64,000 nt of DNA, from contig NZ_CP130702.1 in assembly GCF_030553075.1 (NCBI RefSeq), positions 165,492 to 229,491 of the forward strand, in the 5' to 3' direction. The translations under genes and the position numbers were made by a program. The DNA is from Halomonas sp. I5-271120 (lineage in GTDB: Bacteria; Pseudomonadota; Gammaproteobacteria; Pseudomonadales; Halomonadaceae). Shown one piece after another: positions 42,658-51,896 of this stretch. The notes beneath the pieces are model-generated. The model did not search any database. It saw only the letters and a list, made by a program, of their open reading frames with translations, and had not been told where the DNA came from. Numbering within the stretch: position 1 is the first letter of the stretch; each line of letters opens with the position of its first letter.

Positions 42658-43179
42658 TCAGTAGGTCACTTCCATTCCATTGCGGCTGAACAGTTTGTCG
42701 ATTACGGACTTGCCCGCAATCAGACCTGTCGTCAGGATAAGACGCACACTCGAGTAGCCCCCGGCGACCATTGCCATGTAGAGATACCCCGGCAATTCAA
42801 TGTTGAACTGGAAAGCTAGCTTTGCCACATTCGGCTGAAACATCCAGACCGCCATGAACGTCACTAGGGTGAGCACGTTCGCGAGCAGCCAGAATGCGAT
42901 GCCCATGGCCAGGAATCCCCCGCGCGTGAAGGGGATTTCCGGGTCATGCCAGCCTTGGCCGTGATCGGAGTCGAGCATGACGGCAGCCACTGCCAGTGCC
43001 GTGAAGGTCACGCCCACGGCTAGCATGTGATGGAGCATCCAGAAGCCATCACCCTGACGCCAGAACAGCCAGGCACTGGCCATTAGCGCGAGCGTGATCA
43101 TCTGCATGAGTTCGCTCGTGTGATGGGGCTCGCCGTCCTTCAGGATTTCACGCCATTTGTCCCGTAACTTCATCGCCAT
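42658..43179 (-). CDS. Four-helix membrane protein (173 aa)
   Basis: ATG 43179 follows AGGAGGAGAAGACA. After a charged N-terminal segment (with HHTSE) four transmembrane helices follow, with short loops containing DHGQGWHDPE. I see no transporter signature. It has its own terminator. Confidence 0.55.
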   Translation of the reverse strand: MAMKLRDKWREILKDGEPHHTSELMQMITLALMASAWLFWRQGDGFWMLHHMLAVGVTFTALAVAAVMLDSDHGQGWHDPEIPFTRGGFLAMGIAFWLLANVLTLVTFMAVWMFQPNVAKLAFQFNIELPGYLYMAMVAGGYSSVRLILTTGLIAGKSVIDKLFSRNGMEVTY

Positions 43180-43295
43180 TGTCTTCTCCTCCTGTAGGTC
43201 CTGAGATCACGACCTTCCGTCTTTATGCCCTGGCACGAGGGCTGATCACAGCGCATGGTGTCAAATCACTGCCCGGCAGGTAGGCCAAAACAGGG

Positions 43296-46034
43296 TCAAA
43301 ATCGGGCAGACGCCGACAAATTTCCCTTCTGCTTGAAGTCGCATTTCCAGCCACCGCAGGTGATGAAGTCGCCGTAGGGGCCTTGGCGCTGTTGAAGCAC
43401 CCCGACTCGGCAGCGTGAGCATCGCTCGATTGGGGCGCCGGCTTCATCGGTCAGAGGAGGCAAGCCGAGGTCGACCAACTCATCCAAGAAGGGGGAAACC
43501 CGCTCCGACTCGGACAGCAACAGCACACGCCGCTTCGCGCGTGTCAGTGCGACATAGAACAGGCGACGCTCTTCTGCGTGGGGGAAGACCTCGCGCTCAG
43601 GCATGACCAACTCCAGGAGAGAGTCATCCTCGATGGTAGAGGGGAAGCCTCTGGGCGGTCCCCCATGTACATTTAGCAGGAACACGTAGTCGGCCTCGAG
43701 GCCTTTGGATTCGTGAGCGGTAGCGAAGCGAACCCGCACCAGCGGACTGACGGCACGGGTGATCTCGGCCAGGCCCTCGGGAGCATCACGCTTGTAACGG
43801 CCGAGCAAGAATACCGAGTAGCGCTCGCCCTGCTCTTCTGCCTGTATCGCCAGCCGGCGCAGCTGCTCGGTGAGTTTTGCGGCCATCTCGCCGCGGCCAT
43901 GGGGCACGTAGCGTATGCTCCGCCCCTCAAGGGGATTGTGCGAGCTCACCTGCTTCTTGATCTGCTCGGGATTCGCGCTGACAAAGGCGCTGGCCATGTC
44001 GTTGAGCGCCTGAGGACACCGGAAAGTCTGCGTGAGGTAGCGTGTCGTGCAAGATCCCAAGCGGGCCTCGAAATCGGTCATGAAGCGCACGTCCGAGCCC
44101 GCGAATCTCGCCACCGCCTGCCAGTCATCTCCGACGGTGAACAGACTGGCGCCCTGCTGGTTGAGCGCCTTGGCGATGCGGGCCCTGGCGATGCTGGTGT
44201 CCTGCCACTCGTCCACCATGACTGCACGATACGGAGACACCCATTCACCCCGCTCGATCAGATCCGCGGCTTGATTGAGCATGTCGTCGTAATCGACCGC
44301 GCCCTGCTCCGTGAGCCGCCTGTCCCAGGCATCCACGATGAAAGTGAACAGCGAGATGAATAGCCGCACCCGGCGCGTGTAGTGGTAGCTATGGCGCCCC
44401 CCTTCGAGGATGTCCTTGCCCATCTCGATAAGGTCCTCCATCCGTAGACTGGTTCCCTTGTAGTGCTGCATGAAGGGACGCACTAGGCGTGCAAAGGCAC
44501 TGACTGTGACAGGTTTCACTCGATCCCCCAGATTGCCAAGTGATGGGGTCGGTGTTAGACCGTGTCGCCTCAGCTCGGCGTCGAGCATCGCGAGGCTCTG
44601 GCCAGTACGCAGGCCGTGAGAGGTGGTCTCGAAGTAGCGATTCCCGTCCTGACGGTGCAGCTGGCGCTTCCAATCGACGCCATCGGCATAACCCTCGAAA
44701 TGCGGCGGGGGTTGGCCGTTGGCATCCAGCGCCAAGTGCTCGTGATAGAGGTCGATGTCTGGATAGTAGAAGTCCGGGTGATATTGGCTGTGTTCGGCAT
44801 CGGCGGTATCCCGGGGATAGGGACGCTCGTAGCAGTAGTCGATGCCGTGATAGAGCAGCCAGTCGGCGATGGCCTTCTCCTCCTGGCTTTTTACATGCTC
44901 CCCCCGCAGGGTGACGATACTCGCCTCGGATGCCGAGCCATCGTCGGCTGCCTCGCTGGCGCCCGGGTCCTCACCAAGCAAAGCCGAATACTCCGACCAC
45001 TGGATCCGGAAGGTGCTTTCCGTCTCGATCAGCTCGCGCATGATGTCCTCTATTACCTCGAGGTCCTTTCCATTGTCCAGCCATCCCGGCACGGTCGGCT
45101 TGCGCCCGGTGGCCTTGCCGATGACCGCCAGCCCGAAGGAGTGGAAGGTATTGACGGCAATTTGGTCGCTCCCTTCGATCCAGCCAGGCAGCTGGCGCTT
45201 CACGCGATGCTTTAGCTCCGATGCGGCGTCTCGGTTGAAAGCCAACAGCAGGATCTGGTTGGGGCGAGCATAGCCGGCCCGAACAGCGTACCCGGCCCGT
45301 GCCACCATGGTAGAAGTCTTGCCTGACCCCGCCGCAGCGATCACTCTGACGCGATCATCGAAGCAGACCGCTGCCTCGGCTTGCTCTTGAGTGAGCGGCC
45401 GGGCTTCCACTCCTACAAAGTAGTCATGATGCCGTGCCAAGGCCTTCTGCGTGACGCCGTGATTGGCCCTCTGAACCTCATCCTCGAGCATCGGCGAATA
45501 GGCATCGTGAAGGCCCTTGAGGGGCAGGCCATCTGCGGCTTCCTGGAACATGGGGTGATGATAAGCAGCGAAGGCGGTTAGCCCGGTCTCGGGTTGGCGC
45601 ACGTCATCGCGGGATGCCCTCAGTTCGGCTGCCATGGACTGCGTGACCCAGCCGTCATTGGCTCGCTGCTGAACCTCGATCGGGACGCGAAGATTCCAGT
45701 CTTGGCCAAGCTTCACAGATATATCCCTGAAGTCGGCCCGCATGCTGTTAATGACCATCTTGTGAAGCGTCTTGCGCAGCCGTCGCCCCTCGCCGCGGGA
45801 CAGCCCTGCCAGCCTAATCCGCTCAATCTCGCAGTCCTCACTCTGGCGAGTGATCAGGCAGCTCGGCCACAGCAGGCCGCCCTGGCGCTCGATGGCATGC
45901 ACCTGCCATAACGGAATAGTCTGCCGCTCGTCACCCCGAGTCAGGCTGGCGTGGGTCTCATCGAGGCTCAGTTGCCATGCCCGGCTGGCGCCGACCCGCC
46001 GTGCCCATGGACTGGGGCTCCATTGCGGTTTCAT
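43296..46034 (-). CDS. HelD-like (helicase IV) UvrD-family helicase (912 aa)
   Basis: N-terminal helicase IV-type domain (about 1-200). Walker A AAAGSGKTST lies near residue 232, Walker B VMVDEWQDTS near 620, and QTFRCPQ, TAHESKGLEADYV and YVALTRAKRRV in order. An insert (about 365-430) reads like the nuclease-fold piece of these helicases (VKSQEEKAIADWL ... YHPDFYYP), ending EHLALD rather than E-x-K, so it may be inactive. A zinc ribbon of the topoisomerase type ends the protein (CSRC ... CGGWKC). A palindromic repeat codes for FRDIS near residue 102. Confidence 0.85.
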   Translation of the reverse strand: MKPQWSPSPWARRVGASRAWQLSLDETHASLTRGDERQTIPLWQVHAIERQGGLLWPSCLITRQSEDCEIERIRLAGLSRGEGRRLRKTLHKMVINSMRADFRDISVKLGQDWNLRVPIEVQQRANDGWVTQSMAAELRASRDDVRQPETGLTAFAAYHHPMFQEAADGLPLKGLHDAYSPMLEDEVQRANHGVTQKALARHHDYFVGVEARPLTQEQAEAAVCFDDRVRVIAAAGSGKTSTMVARAGYAVRAGYARPNQILLLAFNRDAASELKHRVKRQLPGWIEGSDQIAVNTFHSFGLAVIGKATGRKPTVPGWLDNGKDLEVIEDIMRELIETESTFRIQWSEYSALLGEDPGASEAADDGSASEASIVTLRGEHVKSQEEKAIADWLLYHGIDYCYERPYPRDTADAEHSQYHPDFYYPDIDLYHEHLALDANGQPPPHFEGYADGVDWKRQLHRQDGNRYFETTSHGLRTGQSLAMLDAELRRHGLTPTPSLGNLGDRVKPVTVSAFARLVRPFMQHYKGTSLRMEDLIEMGKDILEGGRHSYHYTRRVRLFISLFTFIVDAWDRRLTEQGAVDYDDMLNQAADLIERGEWVSPYRAVMVDEWQDTSIARARIAKALNQQGASLFTVGDDWQAVARFAGSDVRFMTDFEARLGSCTTRYLTQTFRCPQALNDMASAFVSANPEQIKKQVSSHNPLEGRSIRYVPHGRGEMAAKLTEQLRRLAIQAEEQGERYSVFLLGRYKRDAPEGLAEITRAVSPLVRVRFATAHESKGLEADYVFLLNVHGGPPRGFPSTIEDDSLLELVMPEREVFPHAEERRLFYVALTRAKRRVLLLSESERVSPFLDELVDLGLPPLTDEAGAPIERCSRCRVGVLQQRQGPYGDFITCGGWKCDFKQKGNLSASARF

Positions 46035-46081
46035 CGGTCTCTCCTGTCTGAATTGCTCTCAGAATGGATAAAAGCTACAGA

Positions 46082-46112
46082 ATACGATATACCGTGTACC
46101 GTACTTTACCGT
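46082..46112 (-). promoter_or_regulatory. Three TACCGT repeats upstream of the helicase gene
   Basis: TACCGT occurs at 46090, 46097 and 46107; read on the minus strand these are ACGGTA direct repeats, 48-78 bases before the helicase start. The word ATACGATATACCGT (46082-46095) resembles ATATCGTATACCGT at 59541-59554, upstream of the nucleotidyltransferase gene. Confidence 0.35.
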
Positions 46113-46137
46113 TATGGTCATGGTGAGGTCGGTCACA

Positions 46138-46620
46138 CTACGCCCTCTTTTGCCCGTATTCCTCGGCGACGAGCCCTCCGGCATTGAAGAGGTACATGGC
46201 CCGAAATGGTCCTGAGCGGACCGCCCGCGCCTCCTCGCCCAGTTTGCCGGCGCGACACCGTACCGTCGATCGTGGATGAAACCGTTCCAGCATATCGGTG
46301 ACCTGGAGGCAGGACACCGGTATGACCCGACAGTCCATGTAATGGTCAGCCAGCTCCTCGGCGGGATATGCCAACAGCCTGACCGCACAGATGTGCGCCC
46401 TCATCTGCAGGAAGGTGTCGAAGTCGAACTCGAAGATCTGGATCTTCTTGCGAAGATCGCCCTCATAGCATTGCGCCAGGCTGGCCTCGTAAACACGCGG
46501 AAGCTCGTAGAGGGTCTCGCCAAACTCCGCCAGTATTTGCATGAAGCGATAGCCAAGTGACTCAGTGGCCTCGCCCAGCTCTATTAGGGCCTCGCGGCCG
46601 TCCATCTGGTCCCGTGTCAT
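46138..46620 (-). CDS. Hypothetical protein (160 aa)
   Basis: ATG 46620 follows CAGGAGACCCCCA. It is a mostly helical, soluble protein with four Cys but no zinc pattern; the first half contains FGETLYELPRVYEASLAQC and the second FDFDTFLQMRAHI. The frame ends in a Gly/Ala-rich tail. It lies between the helicase and an unrecognised gene with its own terminator. Confidence 0.5.
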   Translation of the reverse strand: MTRDQMDGREALIELGEATESLGYRFMQILAEFGETLYELPRVYEASLAQCYEGDLRKKIQIFEFDFDTFLQMRAHICAVRLLAYPAEELADHYMDCRVIPVSCLQVTDMLERFHPRSTVRCRAGKLGEEARAVRSGPFRAMYLFNAGGLVAEEYGQKRA

Positions 46621-46664
46621 TGGGGGTCTCCTGTGCCAGTGATCTCATCATCCGTATCATGCGC

Positions 46665-46691
46665 AAAAAAATGCCGCCCCAATGGGGCGGC
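46665..46691 (-). terminator. Rho-independent terminator
   Basis: GCCGCCCC and GGGGCGGC pair around AAT; on the minus strand it is followed by ATTTTTTT. It ends the gene at 46751. Confidence 0.85.
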
Positions 46692-46750
46692 GGACATCGG
46701 CTTCCCACAGCGCGATGATCGGGGGTGCATCAGCCAACAAAGGACTGGTG

Positions 46751-47797
46751 CTACAGCAACTCGTCTTCATCCAGAAACTCATCCGGCGCGATCAGAGGCA
46801 GCTCGAGGCGAACCTGGGCGCGGCCGCTGAAGTGGTCTTCCTGCAACACGGTGAGGAAGCGCTGGTGGACCGGAAGGCAGCCTTCCCGTTGTACCAGTAG
46901 TTCCAGTCCCCGCCAGTGCGCCAGCAAGCCCTGATGGCCTCCGTAGATGTTTGCGGTGGAGGTGCTGTCGTCTATCCAGAGATCACAGCCCCCCTCGGCC
47001 ATGGCCTTTTCCTGGAGCCCTTCCAGGGTGCGCAATTCGCAGCCCAATGGCGGGATCGACTGCTGGTGCCTGACTTGATAGCGCATCGGCAGCCCTTGGG
47101 CGCATAGCCGCGGGACCAGCACGGGTTCGAAATCGAGCCGGAGGGATTCATAGATAAAACGACGGTGGGCCACCAGGGCACGCTGCATGGAGTAGGTGGA
47201 TCCGAAATTCGAGGTCGGGCGCGAGGCGGTATCGGGGATGGTCACCGACATGCCATTACGGCTGCCGTGGTGCTGCACGAAGTTGTGGTAGCGCTGGATG
47301 TGGGGATGATCGCGCCCGGTATGCACCAGCTCGCTGACGGGGAAGTCATTGGTCAGCGCCAGCAGGGCCTGTTCGGGATTGGGACGGCAGTAGCGGAACA
47401 ACGGCACCTGGATCTGTGCGGAGCCGCGTCGGAGTACCCATTGAGCCCGCGCCAGCATCGTCAAGTATTCGGCATGCTGGTGGCCATCGATAGACAGCGG
47501 GATCTCATAGCCGTCCTCGCCCTGGCCGATCCCTTCCTCGAGGAAGGACAACAGAATCGGAGGGATCGGCAGGAGTTGCCCACGGAGAGAATCTTCGACC
47601 ATGACCTCGAGATGGGTGTGATGGGTCAGGTCGCAATGCACCACGGGATAGCGCAGTGCATCGAGCATCAGTTTCTTCAGCACCTGGGCCGGGACGCGAA
47701 GCTCCATGGCCAGGTGCTCAACGGCGAGGTCGAGTCTTGAAGTAACAGACCAGGCCGCCGGCATTCGGTGCGGTAGTTGTTGCGCGGCAACTTGCAT
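46751..47797 (-). CDS. Hypothetical protein (348 aa)
   Basis: A soluble protein I cannot place. It is His-rich (THHTHLEV, DHPHIQRYHNFVQHHG), which could reflect metal binding, and has a well-conserved-looking middle with FGSTYSMQRALVAHRRFIY. The start ATG at 47797 has AGGAGTC nearby. Flanking terminators make it a single-gene unit. Confidence 0.5.
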   Translation of the reverse strand: MQVAAQQLPHRMPAAWSVTSRLDLAVEHLAMELRVPAQVLKKLMLDALRYPVVHCDLTHHTHLEVMVEDSLRGQLLPIPPILLSFLEEGIGQGEDGYEIPLSIDGHQHAEYLTMLARAQWVLRRGSAQIQVPLFRYCRPNPEQALLALTNDFPVSELVHTGRDHPHIQRYHNFVQHHGSRNGMSVTIPDTASRPTSNFGSTYSMQRALVAHRRFIYESLRLDFEPVLVPRLCAQGLPMRYQVRHQQSIPPLGCELRTLEGLQEKAMAEGGCDLWIDDSTSTANIYGGHQGLLAHWRGLELLVQREGCLPVHQRFLTVLQEDHFSGRAQVRLELPLIAPDEFLDEDELL

Positions 47798-47899
47798 GTC
47801 AGCGACTCCTATAAAAAACGCAGTTAATTATGGGAAATCGCCAACGGGCAGATAGGCATTTTTAGCGGTAAAAAAGGGCAGACGGAAAAAACTTGGGAC

Positions 47900-47926
47900 A
47901 AAAAAAACCCGCTCGAAGGGAGCGGG
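47900..47926 (-). terminator. Rho-independent terminator
   Basis: CCCGCT (47908-47913) pairs with AGCGGG (47921-47926); on the minus strand it is followed by eight T. It lies about 80 bases after the stop of the gene at 48008. Confidence 0.8.
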
Positions 47927-48007
47927 GATAATGTGCGTTTCCGCCAGGGAAGTACGGTCGCACTTTCGCAGGGAACAGAAGACATGTGGCCCATCCTTAG
48001 GCCGTCT

Positions 48008-48331
48008 TCACATGAGCCAACGCTTCGGCTCGGACAGGGCGAACCTGTCGATCAGGCCGCAGCCATGTTGATGGGCCTTGGCCAAGATGTTGCGATAGTG
48101 CATCGCGGTTTGCTGATAGCGTTCCTGAGCGCTCGGGTCCTGGAGATGTGCAGCAAGTCGAGTGGCGGTACTGCCTTTCACATGCTGTTTCAGGGCCAGA
48201 ACCCGACAGGTGTCGGTCTTGGCGCCACCGATCCGGCTGGTGGTGGGGGCTTCCGCCTCGGCGGTTGACCCGGGTGCCAAAACGACATGAAGGCTAACAG
48301 CCATCGCGGCGCTCAGGATCGCTATACGCAT
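48008..48331 (-). CDS. Small exported protein (107 aa)
   Basis: A signal peptide (AILSAAMAVSLHVVLAPGSTAEA) is followed by a helical mature part with two Cys. No family was recognised. A 17-base palindrome lies 22-38 bases upstream of its start and may be its operator. Confidence 0.5.
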   Translation of the reverse strand: MRIAILSAAMAVSLHVVLAPGSTAEAEAPTTSRIGGAKTDTCRVLALKQHVKGSTATRLAAHLQDPSAQERYQQTAMHYRNILAKAHQHGCGLIDRFALSEPKRWLM

Positions 48332-48352
48332 CGCGTCACTACCTAAACAAAG

Positions 48353-48369
48353 TGCAAGCTAAACTTGCA
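48353..48369. promoter_or_regulatory. Palindrome TGCAAG-CTAAA-CTTGCA
   Basis: A perfect 6+5+6 inverted repeat upstream of the gene at 48331. A related site lies at 49204-49228 with the same CTAAA centre. The centre recalls the TTTAGC core of KorA operators, and a TrfB/KorA-like protein is encoded at 61802, but a link is only inferred. Confidence 0.45.
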
Positions 48370-48510
48370 GTGTTGATACTACAGGATGGAAGAGTGGCTA
48401 CGCTACCCCTTTCCATCCGCCCGATATATATCAGGATGCCAACATCCGATGAATCGGGAAGTGAACAAACCAAGGGGACTGGAAGAGGAGAGGAGCCCGA
48501 CAATCAACAA

Positions 48511-48962
48511 CTCTATTATACCGTTAACCTATGCCTCAGCACACTGGAGCCATCCCGGTTATCCCCCGATCAGATCCTCTGCTCTAACAGAATAACTGAA
48601 AACCCCAGCTCCCCTGCCCTGATCAGGATAACTGTCAGTCTCAGTCACACTGATAATCCGGCGAAACTGATCACTAACAGAAAAACTGTTCAAGCCACAG
48701 ACAAACTGGATAGGCGCAACCGAGAGAGCCCTTTCACACATCAAAGGCCCCCCCCGATGCCAGGGGGTTATCAGTCAAACTGATCCAGTCAGAAAGTCCG
48801 TAAGGAAACAGGCAATCTGTCAGGGAAACAGAATATCCGATCGAATCAGACGGGCCGGTCGGAACAGATAGACCGGAAGAAAACAGAGGATCTGTGAGGA
48901 GAAGGTCGGCAGGAAGAGGCCTGGAGGGCAAAGGGGTCCGATAGGTTAACGGTATAATAGAG
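48511..48962. repeat. 22-bp perfect inverted repeats around a motif-dense non-coding core
   Basis: CTCTATTATACCGTTAACCT (first 20 of 22, 48511-48532) is repeated in inverse at 48941-48962. Each copy carries a TATAAT that faces outward. The 408-base core has no credible gene but holds many copies of AACAG/CTGTT and ACTGAT/ATCAGT words. The whole of 48370-49200 is gene-free. It could be an origin, a partition site or divergent promoters; it cannot be settled here. Confidence 0.5.
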
Positions 48963-49203
48963 CCCTTCCTGGGCGATTCATGCTGGCGCCGCGGGGTACG
49001 GTCGCCGATCCGCGGTCCCGATGTCGCCCTAGCTGGCGCTCGGCATCGCGGGCATGCCGGTGTCCTCCGCCTCACGGCAGCAGGACGCCTGGATGCAGAC
49101 GTGGTTTGGCCTGGGCTGGCGCCCATGGCAAGCAGGAATCGACCTGATTTGGCAGGCATTCCGGGTCGTTGTTTCTCGCACACCTCGTCATTTTAGCATT
49201 TTG

Positions 49204-49228
49204 AAACTGCCAGCTAAACTTGCAGTTT
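49204..49228. promoter_or_regulatory. Palindrome AAACTGCCAG-CTAAA-CTTGCAGTTT
   Basis: Nine of ten half-site positions match around the CTAAA centre. It is related to the site at 48353. It sits in gene-free DNA on the other side of the inverted-repeat region. Confidence 0.45.
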
Positions 49229-49339
49229 TGGCATTTTGTTACGGGATGATAAGGCGGGAGGTCGAGATGGCAGGCGGGTGTGGCCCCACTTGGAGTGAGG
49301 CCTTCACAGGCTCTCGGCTTCGCTCATGGAAGTCGCAGC

Positions 49340-49412
49340 CAGGCTTCAGAGATATATCCCTGAAGCTTGTCTGCCGGAGATGCCCGCGCGTCCCGATGGA
49401 GGTGGGATTACC
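49340..49412 (+). pseudogene. Fragment related to the HelD-like helicase
   Basis: On the + strand it reads FRDISLKL then RVPMEVG, against FRDISVKL and RVPIEVQ in the intact helicase; the DNA aligns over about 65 bases around a shared 22-bp palindrome. It is either a helicase remnant or two places where the same repeat landed. Confidence 0.4.
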
Positions 49413-49626
49413 AGTCGTCTTGCTTGTCGGCACCCTGGATATGATCGCGCAACTCGGCGCACAGGGCTTTCAGCTTGGGACGCAGTTCGGGCATCAGCAG
49501 CTCGTTCGGAACTGGCCCTTCGTAGCCGGCATCGGCGCCACCACCCGGCATATCCAATCTCAGGTGGTAGGTCATGCGGAGGCGCCTTTGCGGATCAAGT
49601 CGGACAGGCGAGATGATGGCCATCAC
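49408..49626 (-). CDS. Small hypothetical protein (72 aa)
   Basis: The C-terminal 55 residues from MTYHLRLDMPGGG on look like a compact acidic protein, with RPKLKALCAELRDHI as a helix. No ribosome site is clear for any start, and an open frame on the other strand overlaps it. It is kept as a low-confidence gene. Confidence 0.3.
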   Translation of the reverse strand: MMAIISPVRLDPQRRLRMTYHLRLDMPGGGADAGYEGPVPNELLMPELRPKLKALCAELRDHIQGADKQDDW

Positions 49627-49659
49627 ACCATAGCTGGCACGGTGAACGAAGCTTGATCC

Positions 49660-50220
49660 TAGCCTGCCGGCCTCGATCGGTAATCCGAGTCTCTCTCGGC
49701 GCTGAATCCCGAACGATTGGGGTCGCTTGGGGTCTGTCTTACTTCAGTAGCAACACAACAGGGGTTGCGCCTTGGCGCTACTCTCCTTCTACATTCTTAT
49801 CCTGACTGTTAACTCCCCTGCTCTCCCCTTAGTACCCGGCGCATCCCTGTGCTGGCACGACCTCTAAAACGATCACCGTTTCCCCGCCTCTGCTCCTGCT
49901 ACCGCTGACTCCAGATTGGCCTTCCTTTCCTCGTCCTGTTGGTACGCCATCTCGTCGTCTGACTTCTTGGCTCATGTTCTGCTTTGTATTCCCTTCCTTC
50001 GCTATGGAATCTCAAACAAGGCTGGGGAAGAACATAAGCTGTGGACAAGCGGCCACCGGTACCGCACTCAGACACCATTGGCTGGCGCTGGAGAGGCGAC
50101 GCGAATTGGGCTGGCGCCCACAGACGCACGCGACAGCCGATGTCAGGCGAGCGTCAGGCAGCAGAAGACCCGGGCATAGCCCGGAGGAAGCAGTTGAGAC
50201 TGGAGTTTTAGGGGAAGTCG
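49660..50220. other. Gene-free stretch
   Basis: No supported gene. TGTGGACAA (50038-50046) is one base off the inverse of a DnaA box. CCGGGC and GCCCGG form a hairpin at about 50170-50184. Otherwise nothing is seen. Confidence 0.4.
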
Positions 50221-50224
50221 AGCG

Positions 50225-51856
50225 CTAGAAGCTCAAGGGCCATCGCCGCTCGGGCCGCTCTACGATTCTCAGCATGTGGCGGATACCTGCACCCCACTTC
50301 AACTCGGCAAGGCCAAGCCAAGTGCGCAGGGTATGCCTGGCTTGGAAGGGAGTCGTCGGGCGGGCGGTCTTGAGGAAGGCGACCAGATCACGGCAGCTCT
50401 GCTCGAGCATGTCGGGCAGAGCGTGGAGCTTCACTCTATCGAGGATGGGACGAACGATCGACAGCACGTCATGGCCACGCGCCCAGGATGGCAGCTCTGG
50501 CAGAAGACGTTCGAACGCCAATGGCCAGCGCCGGAACTCGACCAGGTCGAAGCGGCTGAGGCGTTTCCCGGCTTGAGACGGAGGAATGTCGCTTGGCTGA
50601 TCGGCGTGGAGAATTCTGGCCAAGGCCAGCCCCGCCCGTTGCTGGAGACGATGGGAGGCGACCGCGGCCCGATGGATGGCATGGCGCAAGCGTTGAGCGG
50701 CCTGCTTGCGTTTCTGCTTGTTGACCCGGCGCTGCTCCTTCGCCTTCTTCGTCACCACGGGCGCTGGCGCATTACTCGGTTGCCAATGACCGGCCTGATC
50801 GCTGGCGCCCTGACTCGCACCGATGGCCGACAACATTCCGGCCTTGGCCAGCTCCTGATGGCTGTCGTCGGGACAGAGTCGCATCTTCTCCACCAGGGTC
50901 GCGAGTCGATGGGGATGGATATGCTGACCATCCAGGCCGCTGCCGGACAGGTACAGCGCCAGCCACTGGGCCATCGGCGATCGCTGGGCCGCACGCCAGA
51001 TGGTCGGCGATACCACGCTCAGGTCACTGGACTGGGTTCGCAACAGGGCGGCCAGCCCATGTCCCAGCGCCAGCCGCCATTCGCGATGACGACGGGGCAG
51101 AGTGCCATCGGCAACGGACGGCGTGATGTCATGTCCGTTCTCGATGACAACCCGACCGGTGTCGAGGTGCTGTAGGAGAGGCTCGCTGCGCAGGGTACGC
51201 CACTCCTGACTGTCCCGGTCCCGCTCCTCCAGCTTGACCCAGGTACGCGCCAGCCCGGCGAGGTCAGACTCGAGCTGGGCATAGGCACTGCCGCAGATGC
51301 GATAGCCCAAGCGTTCGCGGACCAAAGCAGCCGGCTGCAGGTGAATCTCGGCCCGACGCTCGTCGGCATGGTGCGTTTCGATGTCGATGCCCCAGGCCGG
51401 GTACTTGATGCCGGTCAACAGGTGACCCAGTGCCATCAGCTGACGTGGTGCCAGCAGCGATTGGGGCTGACCCGGGCCGGATCCCGGTTGGGGGCTGGTT
51501 TTGTCGGCAAGGACGAGGCGGCGGGAGGCCTTGGCATAGAGGCTGGGGTCGGAATGATCGGCGCCCACCACACGCGTACCCTGCTCACTCGGCACCAGGT
51601 AGAGTGCTGGCGCGAGAGTGCTGCTACGTTGGCGAGGTTTCGCGGCTCCGGTGGCCCATGAGATGAGGCCTTTGGGGATCACGGCCATGTCGACGGGAAC
51701 CCGACGATGCGCAAGGCCCGTGAAATTGCTGATACGGCAGATCGGCTTGGCCGTCACGGCGGTCGTTGCCTCGAGGGCATCGGCCTGTCGGTCTTCCCCT
51801 GCCGTGTTGTCCCCGTGTTCCGTTGGGGCTAGCTTGCTGAACATCCCGGCGTCCAT
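50225..51856 (-). CDS. Putative plasmid replication initiator (about 543 aa)
   Basis: The central region (residues about 150-345) reads like the winged-helix part of TrfA/RepA-type initiators: GIDIETHHADERRAEIHL, LESDLAGLARTWVKLEERD and especially MAQWLALYLSG then HRLATLVEKMRLCPDD. The C-terminal part is a basic helical region (KKAKEQRRVNKQKRKQAAQRL) followed by an unassigned Arg-rich domain. I use ATG 51856; GTG 51877 and ATG 51844 are alternatives. An antisense RNA appears to start across its first codons, typical of copy-number control. The assignment is tentative. Confidence 0.4.
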   Translation of the reverse strand: MDAGMFSKLAPTEHGDNTAGEDRQADALEATTAVTAKPICRISNFTGLAHRRVPVDMAVIPKGLISWATGAAKPRQRSSTLAPALYLVPSEQGTRVVGADHSDPSLYAKASRRLVLADKTSPQPGSGPGQPQSLLAPRQLMALGHLLTGIKYPAWGIDIETHHADERRAEIHLQPAALVRERLGYRICGSAYAQLESDLAGLARTWVKLEERDRDSQEWRTLRSEPLLQHLDTGRVVIENGHDITPSVADGTLPRRHREWRLALGHGLAALLRTQSSDLSVVSPTIWRAAQRSPMAQWLALYLSGSGLDGQHIHPHRLATLVEKMRLCPDDSHQELAKAGMLSAIGASQGASDQAGHWQPSNAPAPVVTKKAKEQRRVNKQKRKQAAQRLRHAIHRAAVASHRLQQRAGLALARILHADQPSDIPPSQAGKRLSRFDLVEFRRWPLAFERLLPELPSWARGHDVLSIVRPILDRVKLHALPDMLEQSCRDLVAFLKTARPTTPFQARHTLRTWLGLAELKWGAGIRHMLRIVERPERRWPLSF

Positions 51857-51861
51857 ATTGC

Positions 51862-51890
51862 TTGAACGACCGGGCACCGCGGCATAAAAT
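51862..51890 (+). promoter_or_regulatory. Sigma-70 promoter of the antisense RNA
   Basis: TTGAAC (51862-51867), a 17-base spacer, then TAAAAT (51885-51890). Transcription would begin near 51897 and run away from the minus-strand initiator gene. Confidence 0.6.
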
Positions 51891-51896
51891 GAAGCC

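Noticed and set aside
48734..49183. 149-codon minus-strand frame
   Set aside because: The product is made of repeated Leu-Thr-Asp-type words that come from the short DNA repeats; it runs across the inverted repeat and lacks a start context.
49054..49656. 200-codon + strand frame
   Set aside because: Composite of a helicase-like fragment, a palindrome region and unrelated sequence; no plausible start and conflicts with the minus-strand frame at 49408.
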